Source of the DNA: Ignavibacteria bacterium
Lineage (GTDB): Bacteria; Bacteroidota; Ignavibacteria; Tepidaquicellales; Tepidaquicellaceae
Direction: 5' to 3'
Assembly: GCA_018058125.1 (NCBI GenBank)
Contig: JAGPCH010000093.1
Span: 1 to 6,531 of the forward strand
Length of the DNA: 6,531 nt
Shown here: piece after piece, positions 1-6,338 of the stretch
Layout of the letters: each line of letters begins with the position of its first letter
Position numbering within the stretch: position 1 is the stretch's first letter
Notes under the pieces: model-generated
The model's input: only the letters and a program-made list of their open reading frames with translations
The model's database searches: none
What the model was told of the DNA's origin: nothing
Made by a program: the position numbers and the translations under genes

Positions 1-256
1 GCTTTGCGATGCAATCAGATCTCTTTGTAAAGGATCAGGATCTCTTTGTCCGCCGTCTCCGCATGTTTTCGCTAAAGCCGGTATTCTTTTAATAAAGCTT
101 GTTGTTCTTATTTAAGTTTGTACCATTATTCTTTTAAAACTCTGCTTTTTGTTTTCCATAACCATATTGCGGTTTTATTTATAAAAGATTTTATTCACTG
201 ACTCAATACCGCTTCATATCAAATTCAGATTTTAATTTCTCATTTATTCTGGTCTT
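1..256. other. A/T-rich left flank, no supported gene
   Basis: No coding region with a start codon could be supported here. Two near-identical copies of a 15-16 base string (ATCAGATCTCTTTGT at 14-28 and ATCAGGATCTCTTTGT at 34-49) sit about 20 bases apart. On the plus strand an open frame enters from the left edge at position 3 and stops with TAA at 90-92. Its 29 residues include a 7-residue repetition (DLFVKDQ then DLFVRRL), so it could be the tail of a gene lying to the left, but without the upstream sequence this is a guess. On the minus strand another frame is open out to the left edge but has no ATG. From about 93 to 256 the sequence is A/T-rich and I see no gene or clear regulatory structure. 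Confidence 0.5.
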
Positions 257-319
257 CGTCCCCGCTTTAAATCTATACTTAATACTAAGCTTAAATAAGC
301 GGGAGACTTAGCGGGGACG
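257..319. repeat. REP-like inverted repeat with GC-rich 10-bp arms
   Basis: The arm CGTCCCCGCT at 257-266 is the exact reverse complement of AGCGGGGACG at 310-319, with 43 A/T-rich bases between. A second partial match, AAGCGGG at 297-303, can also pair with the left arm (CCCGCTT, 261-267), so two alternative stems are possible. The right side reads as an imperfect 12-base direct repeat, AGCGGGAGACTT then AGCGGGGACGGA (298-321). The element lies about 90 bases beyond the stop codon of the minus-strand gene at 409-1854. On that strand it is not followed by a T run, so it is not a standard intrinsic terminator. It may be a small dispersed palindromic element or a transcript 3'-end structure. 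Confidence 0.55.
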
Positions 320-323
320 GAAC

Positions 324-352
324 TATCAATTATCAATTATCAATTATCAATT
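324..352 (-). repeat. 4-copy 7-bp tandem repeat
   Basis: Four perfect copies of ATCAATT occupy 325-352, with one extra in-phase T at 324. Read on the minus strand, the transcribed strand of the neighbouring gene, the unit is AATTGAT. That is the same unit, in the same sense, as the long array after the asparagine synthetase-family gene at the other end of the window. The array begins 56 bases after the stop codon of the minus-strand gene. Confidence 0.95.
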
Positions 353-364
353 GTTTTGGACTTC

Positions 365-396
365 GAGACTTTGAGACTCAGAGTCTTCGAGGCGAG
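365..396. repeat. Degenerate 8-bp-periodic GAG-rich stretch
   Basis: Four consecutive octamers can be read: GAGACTTT, GAGACTCA, GAGTCTTC and GAGGCGAG. All begin with GAG, with a loose consensus of GAGACTNN. The middle also forms a small quasi-palindrome, AGACTC-A-GAGTCT (376-388). It lies between the 7-bp array and the stop codon of the minus-strand gene. The periodicity is visible by eye but weak, so it may be a decayed tandem array or simply biased sequence. Confidence 0.35.
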
Positions 397-408
397 GAAA
401 AGGTTAAA

Positions 409-1854
409 CTACTTCAAAAGTATCATTCGTTTAATATCTGTATACTCACTTATTCCTCCGGTAACAGACAGTTTATAAAAATAAACACCGCTCGCAAGAT
501 TAAGTCCGTTACTTGTAGCTGAAAAATTCACAGAATAATTTCCCGGATCCTTCTTTTCATTTACAAGAGTCGCTATTTCATTTCCAAGAATATCCGACAC
601 AACCAGCCTGACATCTGATTTCTTTCCATTAAGTCCCGAAGGGATATTATAATTAATTGTAGTATTCGGATTAAAAGGGTTTGGATAATTTTGTCCGAGG
701 GAATATCCGTCAGCAACATTTAAATTATTATTGTTTATACCTACTGATTTTCCCATTTGCAGAACAAATAACCCTGTTTTCATATCCGATGCCGCAATCT
801 TTCCCGAAGGAAATTTATAGACTCCCCAGCAGCCGAGATAGCTGTTGCCGTTTGAAGTCGGGTAAGTATCATACCAGCCGATCTCAACAGGTACAGCCGG
901 ATTTGAAACATCAAGCACTCTCACACCGGCAGTGTAATGCGCGATCACTGCAGTATCACCATAGATTTCCACATTATGTACAATCGAAGTTGTAATGTTT
1001 GTTGGTTGCCAGGTCGCAACCTGAGTTACACTAGAAAGATCTTCAATATTCCATACTTTCAATAATCTCGGAAGAGCTCCCACTTCATCCGTTGCAAATA
1101 AGAATCCTCTGTCACTTGAGATAGCTGAGTTATGTGGAGAAGGATTTGGTGAATTCAGCCATTGTGATATTGTCTTCAGACTATCTTTGTTACGAGCATC
1201 AATAACAGTCACATTACCGTCATAAATATTCATTGCATAGATCGTATCTCTTAATACACGGCAATCATGCACATACCTTGTATTCCATTTACCTCTGAGC
1301 ACAGGGTTTTCAGGATCTGCTGAAAGGTCAAGAACTGCTATACCTTGTCCAAAAGCAGAATTACATCCGTTTAGATAGAGATAAGGTCCTTCCTGAGAGA
1401 TCGTATGTGTTGTCCGGTGACCCGGGGGAGTATATTTTTTTACAAAAACAACTGTGTCCGGAAGATACTGCAGATCATAAATTTCAATTCCGCTTGTATC
1501 AGCCTCTGAGACAACATAAGCATAATGAGAATAGACCTTCATTTCTTTCCATAAAACTCCCTGATCAGGATTTGCAGTATTTACAGTTGTCGGGAAATAA
1601 TCTACTTCGTATATATTCGCAGAATCAGAAATATTATAGAAGGAAGTTCCGATCGTACCTCCGAGAATCGCATATTCCTTTCCGTCCGGAGCGACATAGC
1701 CCCAGATAGCCGCATAGTCCCACGGCGCACTGAACTGAGCCGGTACCGGATGAAGATTAAGATTGCTGAGAAGATGCATATTGCTGTTTGGAAGTTGTGC
1801 AGAAGCGGAAGTAACCATGGTAAGAATAAATAAAAGGTAAATTAATATTTTCAT
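409..1854 (-). CDS. Secreted choice-of-anchor B / LVIVD-repeat protein with T9SS sorting domain
   Basis: This 481-residue protein is predicted to be exported. Residues 1-19 form a signal peptide (charged MK, hydrophobic stretch to about residue 14, likely cleavage after SASA before Gln20). Residues about 30-370 carry repeated beta-strand motifs of the LVIVD / choice-of-anchor B type: GIEIYDL (122-128), GIAVLDLS (171-178), VTVIDA (215-220), GVRVLDVSNPAVPVEIGWYD (310-329) and GLFVLQM (361-367). These suggest a beta-propeller. Residues 385-481 form a T9SS type A C-terminal sorting domain, opening with SLGQNYPNPFNP and ending KRMILLK; in characterised systems this domain directs export and surface attachment or release. 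The biochemical role of the propeller is unknown. No Shine-Dalgarno motif precedes the ATG; instead an 8-bp tandem array ends eight bases upstream. The start is chosen because the signal peptide begins directly there. The gene is divergent from the lipoprotein gene at 2091. Confidence 0.9.
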   Translation of the reverse strand: MKILIYLLFILTMVTSASAQLPNSNMHLLSNLNLHPVPAQFSAPWDYAAIWGYVAPDGKEYAILGGTIGTSFYNISDSANIYEVDYFPTTVNTANPDQGVLWKEMKVYSHYAYVVSEADTSGIEIYDLQYLPDTVVFVKKYTPPGHRTTHTISQEGPYLYLNGCNSAFGQGIAVLDLSADPENPVLRGKWNTRYVHDCRVLRDTIYAMNIYDGNVTVIDARNKDSLKTISQWLNSPNPSPHNSAISSDRGFLFATDEVGALPRLLKVWNIEDLSSVTQVATWQPTNITTSIVHNVEIYGDTAVIAHYTAGVRVLDVSNPAVPVEIGWYDTYPTSNGNSYLGCWGVYKFPSGKIAASDMKTGLFVLQMGKSVGINNNNLNVADGYSLGQNYPNPFNPNTTINYNIPSGLNGKKSDVRLVVSDILGNEIATLVNEKKDPGNYSVNFSATSNGLNLASGVYFYKLSVTGGISEYTDIKRMILLK

Positions 1855-1862
1855 AGAGTATG

Positions 1863-1934
1863 GGTTAATTAGTTAATTGGTTAATTGGTTAATTGGTTAA
1901 TTGGTTAATTGGTTAATTGGTTAATTGGTTAATT
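1863..1934. repeat. 9-copy 8-bp tandem repeat in the divergent intergenic region
   Basis: Nine head-to-tail units of GGTTAATT fill 72 bases. All are perfect except the second from the left (1871-1878, AGTTAATT). The array ends eight bases before the ATG of the minus-strand gene, so it would lie in that gene's 5' leader or promoter. On the minus strand the unit reads AATTAACC. The unit is close to its own reverse complement in its TTAA/AATT core, and it carries TAA in every frame on both strands. A change in copy number would shift the spacing between promoter and start codon in steps of eight bases. Confidence 0.97.
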
Positions 1935-1936
1935 TA

Positions 1937-1971
1937 TTTGTAATGGTTGATTCGTTCAAGGATAGAATTTG
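1937..1971 (+). promoter_or_regulatory. Candidate Bacteroidota-type promoter for the lipoprotein gene
   Basis: A TTTG at 1937-1940 is followed, 22 bases later, by TAGAATTTG at 1963-1971. This resembles the Bacteroidota -33 TTTG and -7 TAnnTTTG elements, but it has one extra base inside the -7 motif and slightly long spacing. It would leave a leader of roughly 110 bases. The first element lies two bases after the 8-bp tandem array, so the array would occupy the upstream-element position. This is a motif match only. Confidence 0.25.
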
Positions 1972-1988
1972 TTTCAGTGTATTTAATT

Positions 1989-2017
1989 ATTAAACTTTTA
2001 GAAATATATGTTGTCAA
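1989..2017 (-). promoter_or_regulatory. Candidate sigma-70-like promoter for the minus-strand T9SS protein
   Basis: On the minus strand TTGACA (2017-2012) is followed after exactly 17 bases by TTTAAT (1994-1989), one mismatch from TATAAT. The predicted start of transcription near 1982 would place the whole 8-bp tandem array in the 5' leader. A/T-rich sequence yields such matches by chance, and the main sigma factor of Bacteroidota prefers other motifs, so this is tentative. Confidence 0.3.
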
Positions 2018-2090
2018 ACAATTAAATCAGTCTACAATTTTAATTTACAAGCTTCATAACTTAAATTAAACTTTATAAAGGAATAAAAAA

Positions 2091-3083
2091 ATGGACGCAT
2101 TTAAAAAGATTTTAATAGTTCCGGTATTTTTTCTGATTATCTTTACATCTTTAATTTCATTAATGAGCGGATGTAACGATAATAATATCACGGATAATTC
2201 ATCCATGACAGATGACGAATACATCAGCACTATAGCCATTAACACTGCATTCAGCGGTAATTCGGATGATGATGACAATTTATTTTCAAGCGAAGTTTTT
2301 GATTTTGACTCTGACGGTCCTGTCAGCGATGATCCCGGTTCTGATACCCCAATCGATTCCGTTTTAAAATGGGGAAGAAGGATACTTGATGTAAACGTAA
2401 ATACAGAGATCACTAACGTCGGGGATTCAATAAAAAATGTTCTGGTTACCCGGACTGTCACAGGGAATTTTATTATAATCGGATACATTAACGGTATTTT
2501 AGATTCCACCATAAAACCATTTACACAGCAGCAAAGGAGAATAATCAATTTTAAAAGAACCAACAGGCATCATCATCCGAGACACAACTGGAGAGTTTAC
2601 GAATATTCAGCAATAGACGGAAACACTACAACCCCGCAAACAGGAAAAGATAACATCATCATAAATAAAGTAGAGTTTTACAAAAATAATGAACTTGTAT
2701 TAACATTGAACGGTCCGGACTTCACAACTAATTTTTTCAGAGCCGGCTTTTTTGGCGGACATAATATGAACGAAGCAGACGCAGGGGAAAGTTTTAAAAT
2801 GATGGTTTATCTTACAAGTAACCAAAGCGAAACAGATGCCGTATCCTATCACTGGCCACGCAATTCAAACGGACATCAAAGAGTAAGATTTGATTTAGTA
2901 TCGGAAATACCTAACGGAAATGGATTTGACAGGGTTTTCGAAAAGACAATTGAGATATTTCATCAGCACAGACACGGAAGACACAATGCTTTCATAAGCG
3001 CAAATACCAATAGCTCTTTGTTTGATAACGATCCTAATCTGCTTTCTTCGACTTACATGGGATTTCCCTACAGGGTAAGATAA
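2091..3083 (+). CDS. Predicted lipoprotein of unknown function with acidic and His-rich segments
   Basis: I do not recognise a family for this 330-residue protein. Residues 1-27 look like a lipoprotein signal peptide: basic N-terminus (K5, K6), a long hydrophobic stretch (7-25) and a lipobox-like LMSG before Cys28. The region after Cys28 is Asn/Asp-rich (CNDNN), and residues 41-85 are strongly acidic (DDE, SDDDD, DFDSD, SDDPGSD). The middle, about 93-250, has alternating hydrophobic strands typical of a beta-rich fold. Two basic histidine clusters stand out: RHHHPRHNW (159-167) and HQHRHGRH (291-298). They could bind metal or polyanions, but no catalytic motif is evident. AAAGGA at 2077-2082, nine bases upstream, supports this ATG. 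The gene is divergent from the T9SS propeller gene and is closed by a strong terminator, so it is probably transcribed alone. Confidence 0.8.
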   Translation: MDAFKKILIVPVFFLIIFTSLISLMSGCNDNNITDNSSMTDDEYISTIAINTAFSGNSDDDDNLFSSEVFDFDSDGPVSDDPGSDTPIDSVLKWGRRILDVNVNTEITNVGDSIKNVLVTRTVTGNFIIIGYINGILDSTIKPFTQQQRRIINFKRTNRHHHPRHNWRVYEYSAIDGNTTTPQTGKDNIIINKVEFYKNNELVLTLNGPDFTTNFFRAGFFGGHNMNEADAGESFKMMVYLTSNQSETDAVSYHWPRNSNGHQRVRFDLVSEIPNGNGFDRVFEKTIEIFHQHRHGRHNAFISANTNSSLFDNDPNLLSSTYMGFPYRVR

Positions 3084-3129
3084 AAGTTCTAGACACAGGA
3101 ATCAAAACCTCCTGAATATACTTCATACC

Positions 3130-3163
3130 GGAACGGCTTTATAAAGCCGTTCCCTTTGTTTTT
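3130..3163 (+). terminator. Rho-independent terminator after the lipoprotein gene
   Basis: Positions 3130-3153 are a perfect 24-base palindrome (arm GGAACGGCTTTA), giving a GC-rich stem topped by A/T pairs. It is followed on the plus strand by CTTTGTTTTT (3154-3163). It begins 46 bases after the stop codon of the lipoprotein gene and separates it from the next gene. Confidence 0.9.
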
Positions 3164-3353
3164 ACAGGCTACTCTATTTCAATTTTTTATCCTTTTCTGA
3201 ATTTGAAATTAATAAATTTGCCGTCTATGAGGGAGCTATCGATATTTTGCTTCTGCAGAGCAACAACGTTTTTGATTCAGTCAGAGTATATTGACTTTAA
3301 TTAAAAGAAGCGGTTGAATAAGTTAATGCAAATCATATTAAAGGAGTTGTAAA

Positions 3354-4274
3354 ATGAAAAAGTTAATTTATTCAATTACAATATTATTAATATCTTTTCT
3401 CATAAACTCTTCGACTTATTCACAATCTACCGTTTCAATAAGACTCGGTCCTGACACAGGTCAAGATTGTCTTGTAGCATCAAATTTTCCTAACACAGCT
3501 TTTCCGGAGCACTCTGATCTTGCAGGTTTAGCCGGCACAGTCCTTGGGGAATATTACGCAGGAAGATCATTTTTTAGATTTGATCTGTCAGAAATTCCAT
3601 TCGATTCGGTTGTCATTGAAGCAAAGTTATCGTTGTTTGCAAATCCTGATCCGGCAAATAATCCTCACGACGGACTAAACAGATCATATATTAGGAGGGT
3701 AACTTCACCGTGGGTGGATGCTGATGTAACATTTGATAATCAGCCTGACTTCACACATGCACATGAAGTGCTTCTTGAGCAAAGCATTTCACCCGATCAG
3801 GATTATACAAACATTAATGTAACTGCCATGGTGAGTGAAATGGTAAGAAATCCACAGCACAATTATGGATTCATGCTGGCTTTACGACTGGAAGGAATTT
3901 ACCGAAGTATGAATTTTGCTTCAGGTGATTGTCCAATTATCTCTAAACGACCATTGCTTGTTGTGACTTACGGTACAGTGAGTATTCAGAATATTTCAAC
4001 TGAGATTCCCAAAACATTTAACTTATATCAGAATTTTCCAAATCCGTTCAATCCTGTTACCAATGTTAAATTTGATGTTGCCAAATCTTCGGTTACGAAG
4101 ATAAGTATTTATAATGAACTCGGGAAAGAAGTTTCTACACTTGCTAATGAAAGATTGAATCCGGGAAGTTATCAGGTACGGTGGGATGGAAGTAAATTCA
4201 GCAGCGGTGCATATTTTATCAAACTGGAATCAGACGATATTCTGATCACAAAAAAAATTATTTTGTTGAAATAA
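3354..4274 (+). CDS. Secreted DNRLRE/CBM96-like domain protein with T9SS sorting domain
   Basis: This 306-residue protein starts with a signal peptide (MKKLIYS, hydrophobic core 8-18, likely cleavage near STYS before Gln24). Residues about 25-207 match the DNRLRE / CBM96-type beta-sandwich by pattern: GQDCLVAS (36-43), then YYAGRSFFRFDLSEIPFDS (67-85), VIEAKLSLFA (87-96), SPWVDADVTFDNQPDF (118-133) and a closing strand RPLLVVTY (199-206). Family relatives often bind or accompany polysaccharides, but no ligand can be assigned here. Residues about 222-306 form a T9SS type A sorting domain (FNLYQNFPNPFNP, ending KKIILLK), predicting export across the outer membrane. No enzyme domain is present, so a structural or binding role is likely. 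A strong AAGGAG (3341-3346), eight bases before the ATG, supports the start. Terminators on both sides (3130-3163, 4300-4332) suggest a single-gene transcript. Confidence 0.88.
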   Translation: MKKLIYSITILLISFLINSSTYSQSTVSIRLGPDTGQDCLVASNFPNTAFPEHSDLAGLAGTVLGEYYAGRSFFRFDLSEIPFDSVVIEAKLSLFANPDPANNPHDGLNRSYIRRVTSPWVDADVTFDNQPDFTHAHEVLLEQSISPDQDYTNINVTAMVSEMVRNPQHNYGFMLALRLEGIYRSMNFASGDCPIISKRPLLVVTYGTVSIQNISTEIPKTFNLYQNFPNPFNPVTNVKFDVAKSSVTKISIYNELGKEVSTLANERLNPGSYQVRWDGSKFSSGAYFIKLESDDILITKKIILLK

Positions 4275-4299
4275 AACTTACGTGGTTTTTGTTATTTCT

Positions 4300-4332
4300 A
4301 AAGGTGATCTAAATAATTAGATTACCTTTTTT
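4300..4332 (+). terminator. Terminator-like hairpin between the DNRLRE gene and the asparagine synthetase gene
   Basis: The arm at 4300-4312 (AAAGGTGATCTAA) pairs with 4317-4329 over 13 base pairs with one G-T wobble. The loop is four bases (ATAA), and a T run (TTTTTT, 4327-4332) overlaps the end of the right arm. It begins 26 bases after the stop codon of the upstream gene. Only 20 bases separate its end from the ATG of the next gene, so it could also act as an attenuator for that gene. Confidence 0.8.
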
Positions 4333-4352
4333 ATTTTATACAACAATTACAA

Positions 4353-6338
4353 ATGTGCGGAATACTCGGCGTATTAAATTTTAATGAAGAGAATGTTGAT
4401 CTGAGATCATTTCAGAATGCCCTGAATATAATAAAGCACAGAGGTCCTGATGATGAGGGTTATGCTTTATTCAATACCGGTAAACAGATATTTGAAGAAA
4501 GGTTCGGCGAGACATCACAGATCAGAAAAGGCACTCATATACTGTCTGAATCAAACAACACTCTCAACCTTGCATTCGGATTCAGACGGCTTTCCATTCT
4601 TGACCTTTCAGTCAACGGGCATCAGCCTTTCTTCAATAACGAGAAGAACATCTGTATAATTTTTAATGGCGAAGTTTATAATTATATTGAGATCCGCGAA
4701 GAACTTATTTCTAAAGGTTATAAATTTCATACCGGAACTGATACCGAAGTAATTCTTAACTCTTACATTGAATGGGGAGAAGAATGTCTCAGCAGATTCA
4801 ACGGGATGTGGGCGATCGCGCTTTATGATATGCGGAAGAATGTTTTATTCTGTTCGCGTGACAGATTCGGCGTGAAGCCTTTTTATTATTACAAAGATGA
4901 AAAGACATTCATATTTGCTTCAGAGCTGAAAGAAATAATTGAATATTTCAGATCCGATCCTTCATTCAAAAAGGTACTAAATAAAGATATAGTTTACGAT
5001 TATCTCATTAATAATTTTGCCGATCACACGGAGAATACTTTCATTAAAAACATAAAGCATCTTCCGCCTTCTCATTACATAAGGATCCAGGGGAATGAAT
5101 TCAGACTGAATAAATATTTTTCTCTCGAAGTAAATAAAGATATGGGAAAGTATGATGAGAATAATTTTCAGGATATAAAGAAAAATTTTTCCGAACTGAT
5201 GCACGATGCAGTAAAGCTGAGACTACGCGCTGATGTTCCGATAGGAACCTGTCTGAGCGGCGGACTTGATTCTTCTACAATTGTTACGATCATCAATAAT
5301 ATTCTGAAGAAAGACGGCGTTAACAATCTGAATCAAAGCGGCATAAAGCAAAAATCATTCTCAGCGGTCTATGATGACGAGAGATATGATGAAAGAAAAT
5401 TCATAGAGGAAATAGTAAAAGTTACCAACTGTGATTCTCACTATGTCTATCCGGACAGGAAAGATCTTGAAGAGAATGATTTTCTTCTGAAAGACACTGA
5501 CGACTTTATTTATCAGCTTGACGAACCATTGATCAGCACTTCTCCATACGCTCAGTATAATGTAATGCGGCTGGCAGGGGAGAATAATGTTACGGTGTTG
5601 CTTGACGGGCAAGGCGGTGACGAGACGCTCGGAGGATATGAGGTCTATTTCGGATTTCAGTATTCTAATCTTTTCAGAAACGGAAACTATCTCACATTAG
5701 CTTCCGAACTTATGAAAAATTTCAACAAAGGAATGGAAATTTCATTAAGAGGCTTGAAGTATTTCCGTAACTTAAAAAATAAAAACTTAAAGAGTCTGAC
5801 AAGTGAATTTTACAATCAGGATTTTCTTATTAGCCAGTCTGACAACAACATTCTTAAATACAGGACTTCCGGCAATCTTAATCTTAAACTTTATGAAGAT
5901 CTGACTCAATACATACTTCCCATTCTTTTAAGATATGAAGACAGAAATGCAATGAAGTTTTCTATTGAATCAAGAACTCCGTTTCTTGATTATAGACAGG
6001 TTAAACTTTTATTTGAGACTGAAGGAATATATAAGATACATAACGGCTGGAGCAAATGGATCTTAAGGAATGCTATGAAAAACACCGTTCCGGACAATGT
6101 AGTATGGAGACGTGACAAGAAAGGATTCCCTACTCCCGAAAGAAGATGGATGAAAATCCTCAAAGATGAATTCATTAGAATACTGAATGAAGATAAAGAT
6201 CAACTTGGTGAATATTTTGATATTCCTTCTATAATAAAAAATTATGACAGCATTGTACTGAACGAAAATATCAAATCCAATTTTTTATGGAAGGTCTATA
6301 ACTTTGCAAAATGGAAGAAGATGTACGGTGTTAATTGA
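4353..6338 (+). CDS. asnB: Asparagine synthase (glutamine-hydrolysing) family protein
   Basis: This cytoplasmic enzyme of 661 residues hydrolyses glutamine and uses the ammonia with ATP to amidate a carboxylate, classically aspartate to asparagine. The N-terminal Ntn-type amidotransferase domain (2 to about 200) has Cys2 as nucleophile, which fixes the start codon, plus HRGPDDEGY (29-37), FNGEVYNY (104-111), GTDTEV (128-133) and RDRFGVKPFYY (169-179). The C-terminal synthetase domain has the ATP-binding PP-loop SGGLDSS (302-308), LLDGQGGDE (416-424), RYEDRNAMKFSIESRTPFLD (527-546) and KKGFPTP (589-595). All the key motifs look intact. It is longer than E. coli AsnB (about 554 residues), partly through an insertion near 42-70. 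Such longer paralogs are common in surface-polysaccharide gene clusters, so amidation of a sugar acid is an alternative role. No Shine-Dalgarno motif is seen and the upstream spacer is only 20 bases. The stop codon TGA is part of a 7-bp tandem array. Confidence 0.93.
   Translation: MCGILGVLNFNEENVDLRSFQNALNIIKHRGPDDEGYALFNTGKQIFEERFGETSQIRKGTHILSESNNTLNLAFGFRRLSILDLSVNGHQPFFNNEKNICIIFNGEVYNYIEIREELISKGYKFHTGTDTEVILNSYIEWGEECLSRFNGMWAIALYDMRKNVLFCSRDRFGVKPFYYYKDEKTFIFASELKEIIEYFRSDPSFKKVLNKDIVYDYLINNFADHTENTFIKNIKHLPPSHYIRIQGNEFRLNKYFSLEVNKDMGKYDENNFQDIKKNFSELMHDAVKLRLRADVPIGTCLSGGLDSSTIVTIINNILKKDGVNNLNQSGIKQKSFSAVYDDERYDERKFIEEIVKVTNCDSHYVYPDRKDLEENDFLLKDTDDFIYQLDEPLISTSPYAQYNVMRLAGENNVTVLLDGQGGDETLGGYEVYFGFQYSNLFRNGNYLTLASELMKNFNKGMEISLRGLKYFRNLKNKNLKSLTSEFYNQDFLISQSDNNILKYRTSGNLNLKLYEDLTQYILPILLRYEDRNAMKFSIESRTPFLDYRQVKLLFETEGIYKIHNGWSKWILRNAMKNTVPDNVVWRRDKKGFPTPERRWMKILKDEFIRILNEDKDQLGEYFDIPSIIKNYDSIVLNENIKSNFLWKVYNFAKWKKMYGVN

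Noticed and set aside
257..319. The GC-rich inverted repeat as the intrinsic terminator of the minus-strand gene
   Set aside because: It lies about 90 bases from the stop codon, has a 43-base loop region and no T run follows on the minus strand.
2066..2563. A 165-codon minus-strand frame opposite the lipoprotein gene
   Set aside because: It lies antisense to a gene with a clear signal peptide, lipobox, ribosome binding site and terminator, and its own sequence is the low-complexity serine/leucine-rich product expected from an antisense frame.
3145..3294. A roughly 50-codon open plus-strand frame without ATG, containing FAVYEGAIDILLLQSNNVFD, which looks somewhat like a protein remnant
   Set aside because: It has no start codon, begins inside the terminator palindrome and matches no family I recognise. 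It could be a gene fossil, but chance is equally likely at this length.
3227..3304. A 25-codon ATG frame between the first terminator and the DNRLRE gene
   Set aside because: There is no Shine-Dalgarno motif, it has no hydrophobic or domain pattern, and it competes with a second open frame in the same stretch.
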